DNA of 40,752 nt from Specibacter cremeus. GTDB lineage: Bacteria; Actinomycetota; Actinomycetes; Actinomycetales; Micrococcaceae. The DNA is taken from assembly GCF_003946885.1 (NCBI RefSeq), contig NZ_RWKQ01000019.1:1-40752 (forward strand), in the 5' to 3' direction. Positions 11,209-19,534 of this stretch are shown in pieces (the first letter of the stretch is position 1; each line of letters opens with the position of its first letter). The position numbers and the translations under genes are program-made. Under the pieces are notes generated by a model. The model ran no database searches, was not told where the DNA came from, and saw nothing but the letters and a program-made list of their open reading frames with translations.

Positions 11209-11877
11209 GTGGCCGGATTGGGGACGGACTGGGCCGTTGCATGGCTGCGGCGCAGCGCCGCGGTCGTCGCGGAGCACCGGGTGGAGCTGATCGAGCTGGA
11301 CCGGGCGATCGGCGACGGCGACCATGGGGAGAACATGGACCGCGGCTACACCGCCATCCTGGCCAGGCTTGACGAGACGCCGCCGGCGACGCCCGGGGCG
11401 GCGTTCAAGCTGGCCGCCATGACGCTCATGTCGAAGGTGGGCGGAGCGGCCGGGCCGCTGTACGGGACGGCGTTCCTGCGCGCCGCCACCGCGGTCGGGG
11501 AAGCCGGGACGCTGGACTCCGGGCTGGTCGCCGCCGCCCTGGCCGCGGCCCGGGACGGCGTCGTGGCCCGCGGCAAGGCCGAGTCCGGCGACAAGACCAT
11601 GGTCGACGCGTGGACGCCCGCCGTGGATGCGGCGGCGGCCGCTGCCGCGTCCGGCGCCGAACCGTCGGCCGTGCTGGGTGCCGCGGCGGACGCGGCGGAG
11701 GCGGGCGCCGTCGCCACGGATCCGCTGATCGCCCGCAAGGGGCGTGCCAGCTACCTGGCCGAACGGGCCATCGGGCACCGCGACCCGGGCGCCGCGTCCT
11801 CCGCGCTCATCCTGCGCGCCGCCGCCGACGCCGCCTCGGACGCCGCCTCCGGGGCGCCTTCCGGGGCGGCGGCATGA
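11209..11877 (+). CDS. dhaL: dihydroxyacetone kinase, nucleotide-binding subunit DhaL
   Basis: The ADP-binding subunit that relays phosphate from phospho-DhaM to dihydroxyacetone on DhaK. The Mg-ADP-binding aspartates lie in ELDRAIGDGDHGENM (D31, D36, D38), and the helical barrel continues with SKVGGAAGPLYGTAF. The 222-residue length is normal for a separate DhaL. I chose GTG 11209, two nt after the dhaK stop and downstream of a G-run; a longer frame from 11161 overlaps dhaK without similarity. Its stop overlaps the next start in an ATGA junction. The last 20 residues are Ala/Ser-rich and probably disordered. Confidence 0.93.
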   Translation: MAGLGTDWAVAWLRRSAAVVAEHRVELIELDRAIGDGDHGENMDRGYTAILARLDETPPATPGAAFKLAAMTLMSKVGGAAGPLYGTAFLRAATAVGEAGTLDSGLVAAALAAARDGVVARGKAESGDKTMVDAWTPAVDAAAAAAASGAEPSAVLGAAADAAEAGAVATDPLIARKGRASYLAERAIGHRDPGAASSALILRAAADAASDAASGAPSGAAA

Positions 11878-12548
11878 GCGTCTCCCTGGTCATCGTCTCG
11901 CACAGTGCCAAGCTCGCCGAGGGGGTGGTGGAGTTGGCGGCCCAGATGGCCCCGGACGTCACCCTGGTCGCCGCCGGCGGGATGGACGACGGCGGCATCG
12001 GGACGTCGTTGGAGAAGGTCCTGGGAGCGCTGGGGTCGGCGGATCGCGGTGACGGGGTCGTGGTGTTGACGGACCTCGGCTCGGCGGTCATGACGGCCGA
12101 GTCGGCGCTGGAATTCATGGGGCATCCGGACACCGCGCGGCTTGCTTCGGCGCCGCTGGTGGAGGGCGCCGTGGCCGCGGCCGTGGCAGCACAGTCCGGC
12201 GCCGCGCTGGGCACCGTGGTGAAGGCGGCCGAGACCGCGCTGGAACCGGTTGACGACGGGCCCGCCGTCGCGGCGGCTCCGTCGCCCGCCGTCGCGGTCA
12301 CGGCGTCGCTGACCCTGATCAACCCGCTGGGGTTGCACGCCCGCCCGGCCGCCGTGCTGGCCGGTGAGCTTGGGGCCCTGGACGTCGACATCGAGATCAA
12401 CGGTGTCGACGGGCAGTCGGTGATGCTGCTGATGACCCTCGGCGCCGGCAAGGGGACGGTGCTGGACGTGAGCGCGTCCGGGCCGGACGCGCAACGCGCC
12501 GTCGACCTGGTCCGCCGCGAGGTGGAGAACGGCTTCGGCGAGCTCTGA
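11874..12548 (+). CDS. dhaM: PTS phosphocarrier DhaM: EIIA-Man domain fused to HPr
   Basis: A two-domain phosphocarrier of 224 residues. Residues 1-125 are the EIIA-mannose-like DhaM domain (VSLVIVSHSAKLAEGV with phosphorylatable His10, then VLTDLGSAVMTAE). After an Ala/Pro linker, residues about 140-224 form a complete HPr domain with the GLHARPAA active-site His and the downstream region SVMLLMTLGAGKG. Enterobacterial DhaM adds an EI-like domain, which is absent here, so a separate enzyme I elsewhere must donate phosphate from PEP. Start overlaps the dhaL stop (ATGA). The fused HPr may be dedicated to this kinase. Confidence 0.92.
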   Translation: MSVSLVIVSHSAKLAEGVVELAAQMAPDVTLVAAGGMDDGGIGTSLEKVLGALGSADRGDGVVVLTDLGSAVMTAESALEFMGHPDTARLASAPLVEGAVAAAVAAQSGAALGTVVKAAETALEPVDDGPAVAAAPSPAVAVTASLTLINPLGLHARPAAVLAGELGALDVDIEINGVDGQSVMLLMTLGAGKGTVLDVSASGPDAQRAVDLVRREVENGFGEL

Positions 12549-12550
12549 CC

Positions 12551-12598
12551 CGGGTCTCGACAGGCTCGACCACCGGTGGTCGAGCCTGTCGAGACCCG
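12551..12598. repeat. 48-bp perfect palindrome (GGTCTCGACAGGCTCGACC family)
   Basis: A perfect palindrome centred between 12574 and 12575 in CACCGGTG; each arm reads CGGGTCTCGACAGGCTCGAC then CACC. It sits in the 62-bp gap between convergent dhaM and mutY, where it could terminate both. Same family as 9441-9494. Confidence 0.85.
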
Positions 12599-12610
12599 CT
12601 CCCCGGTCGG

Positions 12611-13537
12611 TCAGCGGGGCAGGTGGTATCCGGCGTCCGACATCTCCGCCAGGCCGTCCGCCACGAGACCGGCCAGTGACCGTTCGAGCTGCGGTGCATG
12701 CGTGTTCAGGTCGTGCAGCGCCGACAGGGCCCGGAGCACCTCGCCCGGATGCGCCATGGAGGCGGCCACGACCGATGTCACGGGTCCCCACAGCAGGTCC
12801 GCGTGCACGGGCGACTCCGCAGCCCGCAGCACGGCCAGGACGGCGCCGCGCACCTGCCTGTCCGTCCCCGCCCACGGCTGCCCCTTGGGCACATACGTCG
12901 GCTCGGGCTGGCCGGCCGCGATCCAGGCGCACTCGGCCTGGACGGGGCAGGCATCGCACTTGGGGCGCCGGGCCGTGCACACCAGGGCACCCAGCTCCAT
13001 GACCCCGGCGTTCCACGCCACGGACTCGGCGTCGTCGGCCGGCAACAGCTCCGCGGCGAGCCGCATCTCGGCGGCCGTCAACGCCGGGGCCGGCAACGCC
13101 TGGCCCAGCACCAGCCGTGCGTGCACCCGGCGGATGTTCGTATCCACCACCGTGCTCCGCCGGCCGAACGCGAACGCGGCGACGGCCGCGGCCGTGTACG
13201 TCCCGATGCCCGGCAAAGCCAGCAGCTCGTCGACCGTGCCCGGCACCAGCCCGTCATGGCGTTCAACCATCACCCGCGCCGCCTCGTGCAACCGCAGCGC
13301 CCGCCGCGGGTAGCCCAGCCGCCCCCACGCGCGCACCACCTCGCCCGCCGGCTCGGCCGCCAGGTCAGTGGGTGTGGGCCACCGCCGCAGCCACTCCTCC
13401 CACACGGGCAGGACGCGCACCACGGGCGTCTGCTGCAACATGATTTCACTGACCAGCACACCCCACGGGGAGCACTCGCCGCGCCACGGCAGGTCGCGGG
13501 CGGTGACGGCGAACCAGTCGAGAATGGCCTTGTGCAC
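12611..13537 (-). CDS. mutY: A/G-specific adenine DNA glycosylase
   Basis: Removes adenine mispaired with 8-oxoguanine. The 308-residue protein contains LPWRGE, catalytic Glu31 in SEIMLQQTPV, the helix-hairpin-helix LPGIGTYTAAAVAAFAFG, Asp132 in VVDTNIRRVHARL, and four [4Fe-4S] cysteines spaced C-X6-C-X2-C-X5-C (187, 194, 197, 203). I start at GTG 13537 after AAGGAA; an upstream extension to 13615 shows no similarity. The C-terminal segment after residue 210 looks like the short winged-helix-type tail of actinobacterial MutY rather than the NUDIX-like 8-oxoG-recognition domain of E. coli MutY. Convergent with dhaM. Confidence 0.92.
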   Translation of the reverse strand: MHKAILDWFAVTARDLPWRGECSPWGVLVSEIMLQQTPVVRVLPVWEEWLRRWPTPTDLAAEPAGEVVRAWGRLGYPRRALRLHEAARVMVERHDGLVPGTVDELLALPGIGTYTAAAVAAFAFGRRSTVVDTNIRRVHARLVLGQALPAPALTAAEMRLAAELLPADDAESVAWNAGVMELGALVCTARRPKCDACPVQAECAWIAAGQPEPTYVPKGQPWAGTDRQVRGAVLAVLRAAESPVHADLLWGPVTSVVAASMAHPGEVLRALSALHDLNTHAPQLERSLAGLVADGLAEMSDAGYHLPR

Positions 13538-13636
13538 GGGGAGTTCCTTGTGGTCTGACGTTCGGGTGACCACACAAACTCTAGATGACGGCGTGGTGGT
13601 CCGCCCCGGCAGCACACCCTTCGCTAGGGTAGAGGC

Positions 13637-14320
13637 GTGGGCGAGAACGGCGGCAGGGCGGGCGGAGGTGCCGGGCAGCGCCCCGTACCCAGGAAACCCG
13701 TGTCTGCGGCCGTGTACCGGCGTCGCCGCCTCGTTGTCGGCGTTCTGGCGCTTGTGGTCGTCGCGGCGCTTGTCGTCGGTGCCGTTGCGCTGGTGCGACT
13801 GGTTGGGCGCGCAGGCACGACGGCGGCGCCCGCCGCCGACCAGCAGCCAAGCGCAGAACAGTCAGGTTCGGCCGGCCCGACGGCCACCGCCACGGGGAAC
13901 GCCTCCGGATCGCCCAAGACATCGGCGGCGGCGAGCGTGTGCGCCCAGGCCGACATCCAGGTCGCCGCCCTCACCGACAAGCAGGCCTACGCCCCCGGCG
14001 ACAAGCCGATGCTCACCCTGAAGGTCACGAACACGGGCGCGTCCGCCTGTGACGTCAATGTCGGCACGAACCAGATGGCGTTCATCGTCACCAGCGGCAA
14101 CGATCCGGTGTTCAACTCTCAGGACTGCCAGGTCGGCGGCACGGATCTGGTCAAGACCATCGCGCCCGGCAAGAGCGAGACGGCCAACTTCCCGTGGCAG
14201 CGCAATCGCACCATCGCCGGGTGCGGGAAGGTCGAGTCGTCGTTGGGTGCCGGAACCTACGTGTTCACGGCGCAGCTGGGCAAGATCGCCAGCAATGATG
14301 CGCGGTTCACGCTGAACTGA
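13637..14320 (+). CDS. membrane-anchored extracytoplasmic protein, Cys-bridged domain
   Basis: A 227-residue protein of unknown function starting at GTG 13637 (TAGAGG upstream). A basic cytoplasmic N terminus (residues 1-30, ending YRRRR) precedes one long transmembrane helix (about 31-56), a Ser/Thr/Ala/Pro linker (57-98) typical of exposed actinobacterial proteins, and a compact domain of about 125 residues. The domain has four cysteines (in ASVCAQ, SACDV, QDCQV, AGCGK) that probably form two disulfides, and its strand pattern (LTLKVTNTGASACDV ... GTYVFTAQLG) resembles an immunoglobulin-like or DUF4232-type beta sandwich. Lies between mutY and disA. Confidence 0.72.
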   Translation: MGENGGRAGGGAGQRPVPRKPVSAAVYRRRRLVVGVLALVVVAALVVGAVALVRLVGRAGTTAAPAADQQPSAEQSGSAGPTATATGNASGSPKTSAAASVCAQADIQVAALTDKQAYAPGDKPMLTLKVTNTGASACDVNVGTNQMAFIVTSGNDPVFNSQDCQVGGTDLVKTIAPGKSETANFPWQRNRTIAGCGKVESSLGAGTYVFTAQLGKIASNDARFTLN

Positions 14321-14329
14321 GTCCCGGGC

Positions 14330-14440
14330 GGTGGTCGAGCTTGTCGAGACCGGGACCCCGGTGGTCGAGCTTGTCGAGACCGGTACCGGGGGTGATTTCG
14401 ACAGGCTCAATCACCGTTTACGGGCTCAATCACCGTTTAC
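14330..14440. repeat. composite repeat cluster at the 3' end of disA
   Basis: Three repeat layers. Two tandem copies of GTGGTCGAGCTTGTCGAGAC (14331-14350 and 14361-14380) match one arm of the 9441 palindrome family. Next comes an inverted pair GGTGATT / AATCACC (14391-14397, 14409-14415). Last come two direct copies of GGCTCAATCACCGTTTAC (14404-14421 and 14423-14440), 19 bp apart. The second copy contains the disA stop codon. Confidence 0.8.
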
Positions 14441-15507
14441 AGGAATCTGTCCAGCAGGCTGGCCTCGGCGATCCGGGACAGTCCCTCGCGCACGGAACGG
14501 GCGCGCAGTTCGCCGATGCCATCCACGACCATGAGCTCGTCGATGGTCGCCGCCATGAGGTTCTGCAAGCTGCCGAAATGGTCCACGAGGCGGGCGGCCA
14601 CGGCGCCCGGGACGGCCTTGAGCCCGGAGACCAGCCGGTACCCCCGCGGTTGGATGATGGCGTCCAGCGACTCGTTGCCGGCGGTCAGGCCTACGATGTT
14701 CGCGATCTGGACCAGGTCGATCAGGTCGGCCTGGTCGATGCCTCGCAGCGCCGCCACGGCGGCGTCGACGTCCGTGGCCTCCGGGTCGGTGTAGTCGCGG
14801 ATGACGGTGCCGGCGCCCGGCCCGCGGGACGCCGTGAGTTCGTCGAGCTGCAGCGACAGGAGCCGGCCGTCAGTGCCCAGTTCCAGTACGTACTGGGCGA
14901 TCTCCTCCGAGATCCGGCGCACCATCTCGTGCCGTTGCAGGGTGACGGCGACGTCCCGCACGGTCACCATGGCCTCGATCTCGAGGGCGGAGAGCGAGTT
15001 CGTCACCTGGTCCAGGCGGGAGCGGTACCGTTCCAGGGTCGCGAGGGCCTGGTTGGCGCGGACCAGCACCTTCTCCGAGCCCTCCAGCACGTACCGCAAC
15101 CCATCCACGTACAGGGCGATGATCTGCATGGACTGGCTGACCGAAATGACCGGAAGCCCGGTCTGGATGGCCACGCGTTCGGCCGTGCGGTGCCGTGTGC
15201 CGGACTCCTGCGTCTCGATGCTCGGATCGGGGACCAGCTGGACGGCGGCGCGCAGGATCCTGGTTGCGTCCTTGTCACAGACGATCGCCCCGTCCATCTT
15301 GGCCAGCTCACGCAGCCGGGTCGGGGCGAAGTCGATGGCGATCTCGAACCCGCCCGAACACAGCTGTTCCACGGTCTTGTCGGAGCCGAGCACGATCAAG
15401 GCGCCGGTGCGGCCACGCAGGATGCGTTCGAGCCCGTCACGCAGCGGCGTTCCGGGGGCGACGCGCGCCAAAGTGGCCCTGAGGGTCTCTTCGGGGCTAC
15501 GAACCAT
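14437..15507 (-). CDS. disA: DNA integrity scanning diadenylate cyclase DisA
   Basis: Makes cyclic di-AMP from two ATP while scanning DNA. The 356-residue protein has the N-terminal DAC domain with DGA (72-74) in KMDGAIVCD and the RHR triad (105-107) in SGTRHRTAER. A helical linker follows, then a C-terminal helix-hairpin-helix DNA-binding domain (DELMVVDGIGELRARSV). Length is standard. ATG start at 15507. radA lies just upstream on the same strand (81-nt gap); the disA-radA pairing is common in actinobacteria and Firmicutes, and RadA modulates DisA activity in characterised species. Confidence 0.97.
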   Translation of the reverse strand: MVRSPEETLRATLARVAPGTPLRDGLERILRGRTGALIVLGSDKTVEQLCSGGFEIAIDFAPTRLRELAKMDGAIVCDKDATRILRAAVQLVPDPSIETQESGTRHRTAERVAIQTGLPVISVSQSMQIIALYVDGLRYVLEGSEKVLVRANQALATLERYRSRLDQVTNSLSALEIEAMVTVRDVAVTLQRHEMVRRISEEIAQYVLELGTDGRLLSLQLDELTASRGPGAGTVIRDYTDPEATDVDAAVAALRGIDQADLIDLVQIANIVGLTAGNESLDAIIQPRGYRLVSGLKAVPGAVAARLVDHFGSLQNLMAATIDELMVVDGIGELRARSVREGLSRIAEASLLDRFL

Positions 15508-15588
15508 GGGGGCATTCCTTCGAGTACGCGCGCGGGGACCCGCACTTGACCACTTGCCCCATGATAATGGGCGCGCGCCCGAATGCCG

Positions 15589-16986
15589 TTATGCGGCGGC
15601 GGCCGCCCGCAACAACTCGATGGCCTCGAACACGTGCTCGATCTGCTTGACCATGAAGTTCGGCGGCAGCGTGCCCGGACCGTTCTGGCTGCGCGGCACC
15701 AGCGCGTGCGTGTAGCCGAGCCGGTGGGCCTCGTGGATGCGCTGGTTGATGCCCGGCACGGCGCGCACCTCCCCGGCCAGCCCCACCTCCCCGAACGCGA
15801 CGAGTTTTTGCGGCAGCGGGACCCGGGACTTGGCCGACATCACGGCCAGCGCCATAGCAAGATCCATGGCCGGTTCGGTGAGCCTGGCCCCACCCACCGT
15901 GGCGACATAGACGTCGTCGTTCTCCACCCGCACCGGCGTGCGCGCGGCCAGCACCGCCAACATCATGGTCATGCGGGACGAATCGAGCCCGTTCGCACTG
16001 CGCCGGGGCTGGCCGGCGGACTCCGCGACGAGCGCCTGGACCTCGGCCAGCAGCGGCCGCCGGCCCTCCAACGCGACCGAGATGCACGTCCCGGACACCG
16101 GGGGAGTGACGCGCGTGATGAACAGCCCGCTGGGATCGGTCAGGCCCTCGATGCCGGTTTCGGTCAGGTCGAAGCAGCCGACCTCGTCCGTCTGCCCGTA
16201 CCTGTTCTTCGTGGCGCGCAGCAGCCGCAGCCGGGAGTGCCGTTCGCCGTCGAACTGGCACACCACGTCGACCAGATGCTCGAGCAGGCGCGGGCCGGCG
16301 ATGGAACCGTCCTTCGTCACGTGCCCGACGAGCAGCGTGGCCATATTGTCCTTTTTTGCCGCCGCGATGAGTGACGCGGCGACCTCGCGCACCTGGGACA
16401 CGCCGCCGGCGCTGCCGTCCACCAGCGTGCTGCTGAGCGTCTGGACCGAATCCACTATCAACAGTTCCGGGGACGCCTCCGCCACATGGCCGAGCACCGT
16501 TCCCAGGTCCGTCTCCGCTGTCAGGTACAGCGTGTCCGCGACCGCCTCGATCCGGTCGGCGCGCAGCTTCACCTGGGCGGCCGACTCCTCGCCGGTCACG
16601 TACAGCACCTTGCGCGCCTTCATGCCGTGCTCGTTGCGGGCGAACTTCGCGGCGACGTCCAGTAGCAGCGTCGACTTGCCCACCCCCGGTTCGCCGGCCA
16701 ACAGGATCACGGCGCCCTGCACGATGCCGCCGCCGAGCACCCGGTCCAGCTCGGGCACGCCCGTGGGCTGGTAGGCGGCCGTCGTGGCGTCGACGTCGGC
16801 GATCGGCTGGGCCGGGCGCGCGACAGCGGTGGCGGCCGTGGTGCGGGCCACGACGACGCCGAGCTCCTCCACGGTGCCCCAGGCCTGGCACTCACCACAC
16901 CGGCCGACCCACTTGGCCGTGGTCCAGCCGCATTCGGCGCATCTGTAGTTCTGGGTGGTGGGCTTGCGGGCCGTCTTCGTTGCCAT
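15589..16986 (-). CDS. radA: DNA repair protein RadA (Sms)
   Basis: A 465-residue RecA-like branch-migration helicase in recombinational repair. The C4 zinc finger occupies residues 16-33 (cysteines 16, 19, 30, 33 in CAECGWTTAKWVGRCGEC). Walker A is GEPGVGKST (98-106). The RadA signature KNRFG appears as KNRYG in RATKNRYGQTDE. The C-terminal Lon-protease-like domain includes DLAMALAVMSA and FGEVGLAGEVR. I chose ATG 16986; an ATG ten codons upstream is possible. It precedes disA on the same strand and probably shares its transcript. Confidence 0.96.
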   Translation of the reverse strand: MATKTARKPTTQNYRCAECGWTTAKWVGRCGECQAWGTVEELGVVVARTTAATAVARPAQPIADVDATTAAYQPTGVPELDRVLGGGIVQGAVILLAGEPGVGKSTLLLDVAAKFARNEHGMKARKVLYVTGEESAAQVKLRADRIEAVADTLYLTAETDLGTVLGHVAEASPELLIVDSVQTLSSTLVDGSAGGVSQVREVAASLIAAAKKDNMATLLVGHVTKDGSIAGPRLLEHLVDVVCQFDGERHSRLRLLRATKNRYGQTDEVGCFDLTETGIEGLTDPSGLFITRVTPPVSGTCISVALEGRRPLLAEVQALVAESAGQPRRSANGLDSSRMTMMLAVLAARTPVRVENDDVYVATVGGARLTEPAMDLAMALAVMSAKSRVPLPQKLVAFGEVGLAGEVRAVPGINQRIHEAHRLGYTHALVPRSQNGPGTLPPNFMVKQIEHVFEAIELLRAAAAA

Positions 16987-17023
16987 GCCACCAACCCTAC
17001 AAGCGGGCTCCGACAACGACTCC

Positions 17024-18145
17024 CTACAGCCGCGGCATCAGGTCGCGGGCCTCGGTCGGGTCCATCCGCGCGATCTCCAACAGGTCGACCATGAGCGTGC
17101 GGAACAACAGCACCACCGTCTGACCCTCGATCCGCGTGATGTCCAGCCGGGACGGGTGCAGCCGGGTGGCGACGACGGCCAGCGTGTCCCGCACATGGTG
17201 CAGGGAGCCGCCGCTCGACCGCGGGTCGGACAGTGCCGCGGCCAGCTCCTCGACGGCGGCGGCCGCGTCGCCGATCACCTCCGCCAGGTGGTCCTGGCCG
17301 GTGTCGGACAGGGCGGCGTTGGTGATGGCGCTCGTCAACCGGCGGGCCAGGACCCGGCTGCTGCGGAACGCGAAGTCGACCCGCTCCATCGTCACCGTCA
17401 AACCCTCGACCTCGTCCAGGTGCCGCCGGTATAGCGGCGAGAGCCGGGCCACCTCCCGGGACCCGCGCAGGCCGGCGCGCATGGCGTCGATGCGCGGCTG
17501 GATGCCCCGGGCGCGCACCAGCGCGTGCCAGGCCGTCGTCGCGTCGTTGTAGGCCAGGGCGGCCGCGCATTCGCGCAGCACGGCGGCCAGCTCGCCGAGC
17601 ACCAGCAACAGGTCCTCGCGCGGCTGCCGCCGCGGGTCCCGGGAGACCAGGAACGTGGCCAGGAGCGCGAAGACACCGCCGACGACGGCGTCCAGGCTGC
17701 GCGTGAACGGGCCTCCCGCGGGGACGGGCAGCAGCACCACGAGCAGCGACTGCATGGCCAGCTGCGTGGTGAAGATGGCGCCGCTGTCCAGGAACCGGGC
17801 CAGCAGGATGGAGATGAACATGACGAGCGCGGCCTGCCAGATGCCCGACCCCAGCCAATGCAGCAGCGAGTCACCGATGGCGATGCCCAGGGTGCAGCCG
17901 ATGCCCACCTCGAGCACGCGGCGCAGGCGCGAGTCGCGGGAGAAGCCGAGCGCGATGATGGCGCTCGTGGCGGCGAACAGCGGGCCCTGGTGGCCGAGCG
18001 CAAACTCGGCGACGTAGAACGCGGCGACGGCCACGACGCTCATCATGGCGGCCCGCGGGATCGACATGACGCTGCGACGCATCCCCAGCCGGGCCCGGAC
18101 CTTCACGAACGTGAGCGTCTTCGCGACCCCGGACGACTCAGCCAT
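17024..18145 (-). CDS. FUSC-type (aromatic acid exporter-like) membrane protein
   Basis: A 373-residue membrane protein. Residues about 30-165 form a bundle of six hydrophobic segments (AAMMSVVAVAAFYVAEFALG, LFAATSAIIALGF and following). The remaining half is a soluble, helix-rich cytoplasmic region with many Arg/Glu, ending DPTEARDLMPRL. This layout matches the FUSC/ArAE-like families, whose characterised members export aromatic acids; the substrate here is unknown. ATG start at 18145. Same strand as radA (37-nt gap), so possibly co-transcribed. Divergent from pstS across a 224-bp region. Confidence 0.75.
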   Translation of the reverse strand: MAESSGVAKTLTFVKVRARLGMRRSVMSIPRAAMMSVVAVAAFYVAEFALGHQGPLFAATSAIIALGFSRDSRLRRVLEVGIGCTLGIAIGDSLLHWLGSGIWQAALVMFISILLARFLDSGAIFTTQLAMQSLLVVLLPVPAGGPFTRSLDAVVGGVFALLATFLVSRDPRRQPREDLLLVLGELAAVLRECAAALAYNDATTAWHALVRARGIQPRIDAMRAGLRGSREVARLSPLYRRHLDEVEGLTVTMERVDFAFRSSRVLARRLTSAITNAALSDTGQDHLAEVIGDAAAAVEELAAALSDPRSSGGSLHHVRDTLAVVATRLHPSRLDITRIEGQTVVLLFRTLMVDLLEIARMDPTEARDLMPRL

Positions 18146-18155
18146 GGAGCAAGCC

Positions 18156-18225
18156 TAGTGGCCGAGGGGCCCCGGGTGAGCGAAGCGAGGTCGGGGAGGC
18201 CAATAGGCGCTAGTGGCCGAGGGGC
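18156..18225. repeat. direct repeat TAGTGGCCGAGGGGC, two copies
   Basis: The 15-mer occurs exactly at 18156-18170 and 18211-18225, 55 bp apart, between the FUSC gene and pstS. GAGCGAAGCGAG (18178-18189) lies between the copies. Significance unknown. Confidence 0.6.
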
Positions 18226-18245
18226 GCACCAAGAATCCGCATGCC

Positions 18246-18263
18246 GTTTACCGGGCGTTCACC
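18246..18263 (+). promoter_or_regulatory. PHO-box-like direct repeat upstream of pstS
   Basis: GTTTACC (18246-18252) and GTTCACC (18257-18263) are direct repeats with an 11-bp period, matching the repeat units bound by PhoP-type response regulators in Streptomyces. A -10-like TATCGT follows at 18295. The site is 107 bp before the pstS start, as expected for phosphate-starvation induction of the pst operon. Confidence 0.7.
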
Positions 18264-18321
18264 TCGGCGGGCCGGTTTCGTTACCTGCCCCTCCTATCGT
18301 CATGGTGTCAACCGTCTTAGA

Positions 18322-18348
18322 CCCCGCAGGGGACAACCCCGCAAGGGG
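18322..18348 (+). promoter_or_regulatory. twin mini-hairpins in the pstS leader
   Basis: Two tandem similar stem-loops, CCCC-GCA-GGGG (18322-18332) and CCCC-GCAA-GGGG (18337-18348), in the predicted 5' untranslated region, 21 nt before the pstS start. They may stabilise the leader or affect translation; function is not established. Confidence 0.45.
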
Positions 18349-18369
18349 CAACACAGTAAGGGACAAAAA

Positions 18370-19485
18370 GTGAAGGCACTTCACATTGGCCGCGTCGCAG
18401 CCGTCGTCACCGTCGGCGCGCTGGCTCTGACCGCCTGTGGCACCGATAACGTGGTTGGTTCCGGCACCACGCCTGCCGCCACCACGAGCGGTGCGACCGT
18501 GACCGGCACCCTGACCGGGACGGGCGCCACCTCGATCTCCGCCGCCATGGACGCCTGGAAGGCCGGCTTCGAGTCCGCCAACACGGGTGCGAACGTCCAG
18601 TACTCGCCCGAGGGGTCCGGAGCCGGGCGCAAGGCCCTGATCGCCGGCGCCGTGCAGTTCGCCGGCTCCGACGCGTACCTGAAAGACGAGGAGCTGGCGT
18701 CCGCGAAGGCCAAGTGCGGTCCCGACGGCGCGATGAACATCCCGTGGTACATCTCCCCGATCGCCGTCACGTTCAACGTCCCGGGCGTGAAGGACCTCAA
18801 GCTCGACGCCGGCACGGTCGCCAAGATCTTCCGCGGCGAGATCAAGACGTGGAACGACCCGGCCATCGCCACGGCCAACCCCGGCGCCAAGCTGCCGGAC
18901 CTGGCCATCACCGCGGTGCACCGCTCGGACAACTCGGGCACCACGCAGAACTTCACCGACTACTTGAACAAGGCCGCCGCGTCCGTGTGGACCGACAAGG
19001 CCTCCGGCGACTGGCCGGCCGCACTGCCCGGTGAGAACGCCAAGGGCACCTCCGGCGTCGTCAAGACCGTCACCGAGACCGCCGGCGCCATCGCCTACGC
19101 CGACGACTCCGCCGTGACCGACGCCCTGGGCAAGGCCGAGTTGAAGGTCGGCGACGCGTACGTGGCCGTCACGGCCGAGGCGGCCGCCAAGGCCGTTGAC
19201 TCCGCCACCGTCGTTCCGGGCCGCTCCGCCAACGACCTGTCGCTGAAGCTCAACCGCACGCCCAAGGATGCCGGCGCCTACCCGGCCGTGCTCGTCTCCT
19301 ACGCCGTGGTCTGCCAGACCTACCCGGATGCGGCCACCGCGGCCCTGGTGAAGGCGTTCGGCACGTTCGCCGTCGGCGACGCCGGCCAGCAGGCGTCCGT
19401 CGCGGCAGCCAAGAGCGCCCCGTTGTCCAGCACGCTCGCGGCCAAGGCCAAGGCCTCCTTCGCGTCGATCAAGGTCGCCAAGTAA
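18370..19485 (+). CDS. pstS: phosphate ABC transporter substrate-binding lipoprotein PstS
   Basis: The high-affinity phosphate-binding protein, anchored outside the membrane. GTG start at 18370 with AAGGGA upstream gives 371 residues. The N terminus is a lipoprotein signal: basic VKALHIGR, hydrophobic core, lipobox LTAC with the lipidated Cys at about residue 22. The mature protein has TGTGATSISAAMDAW and SPEGSGAGRKALIAGAVQFAGSD, and the phosphate-contacting segment VHRSDNSGTTQNFTDYL. Frame upstream of 18370 lies in the promoter and is not coding. First gene of pstSCAB, behind a PHO-box-like repeat. Confidence 0.95.
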   Translation: MKALHIGRVAAVVTVGALALTACGTDNVVGSGTTPAATTSGATVTGTLTGTGATSISAAMDAWKAGFESANTGANVQYSPEGSGAGRKALIAGAVQFAGSDAYLKDEELASAKAKCGPDGAMNIPWYISPIAVTFNVPGVKDLKLDAGTVAKIFRGEIKTWNDPAIATANPGAKLPDLAITAVHRSDNSGTTQNFTDYLNKAAASVWTDKASGDWPAALPGENAKGTSGVVKTVTETAGAIAYADDSAVTDALGKAELKVGDAYVAVTAEAAAKAVDSATVVPGRSANDLSLKLNRTPKDAGAYPAVLVSYAVVCQTYPDAATAALVKAFGTFAVGDAGQQASVAAAKSAPLSSTLAAKAKASFASIKVAK

Positions 19486-19534
19486 GCCTGCCGGATACCC
19501 CGGCACCCGACTGGTAAACGACAAGGGAAGCAAT

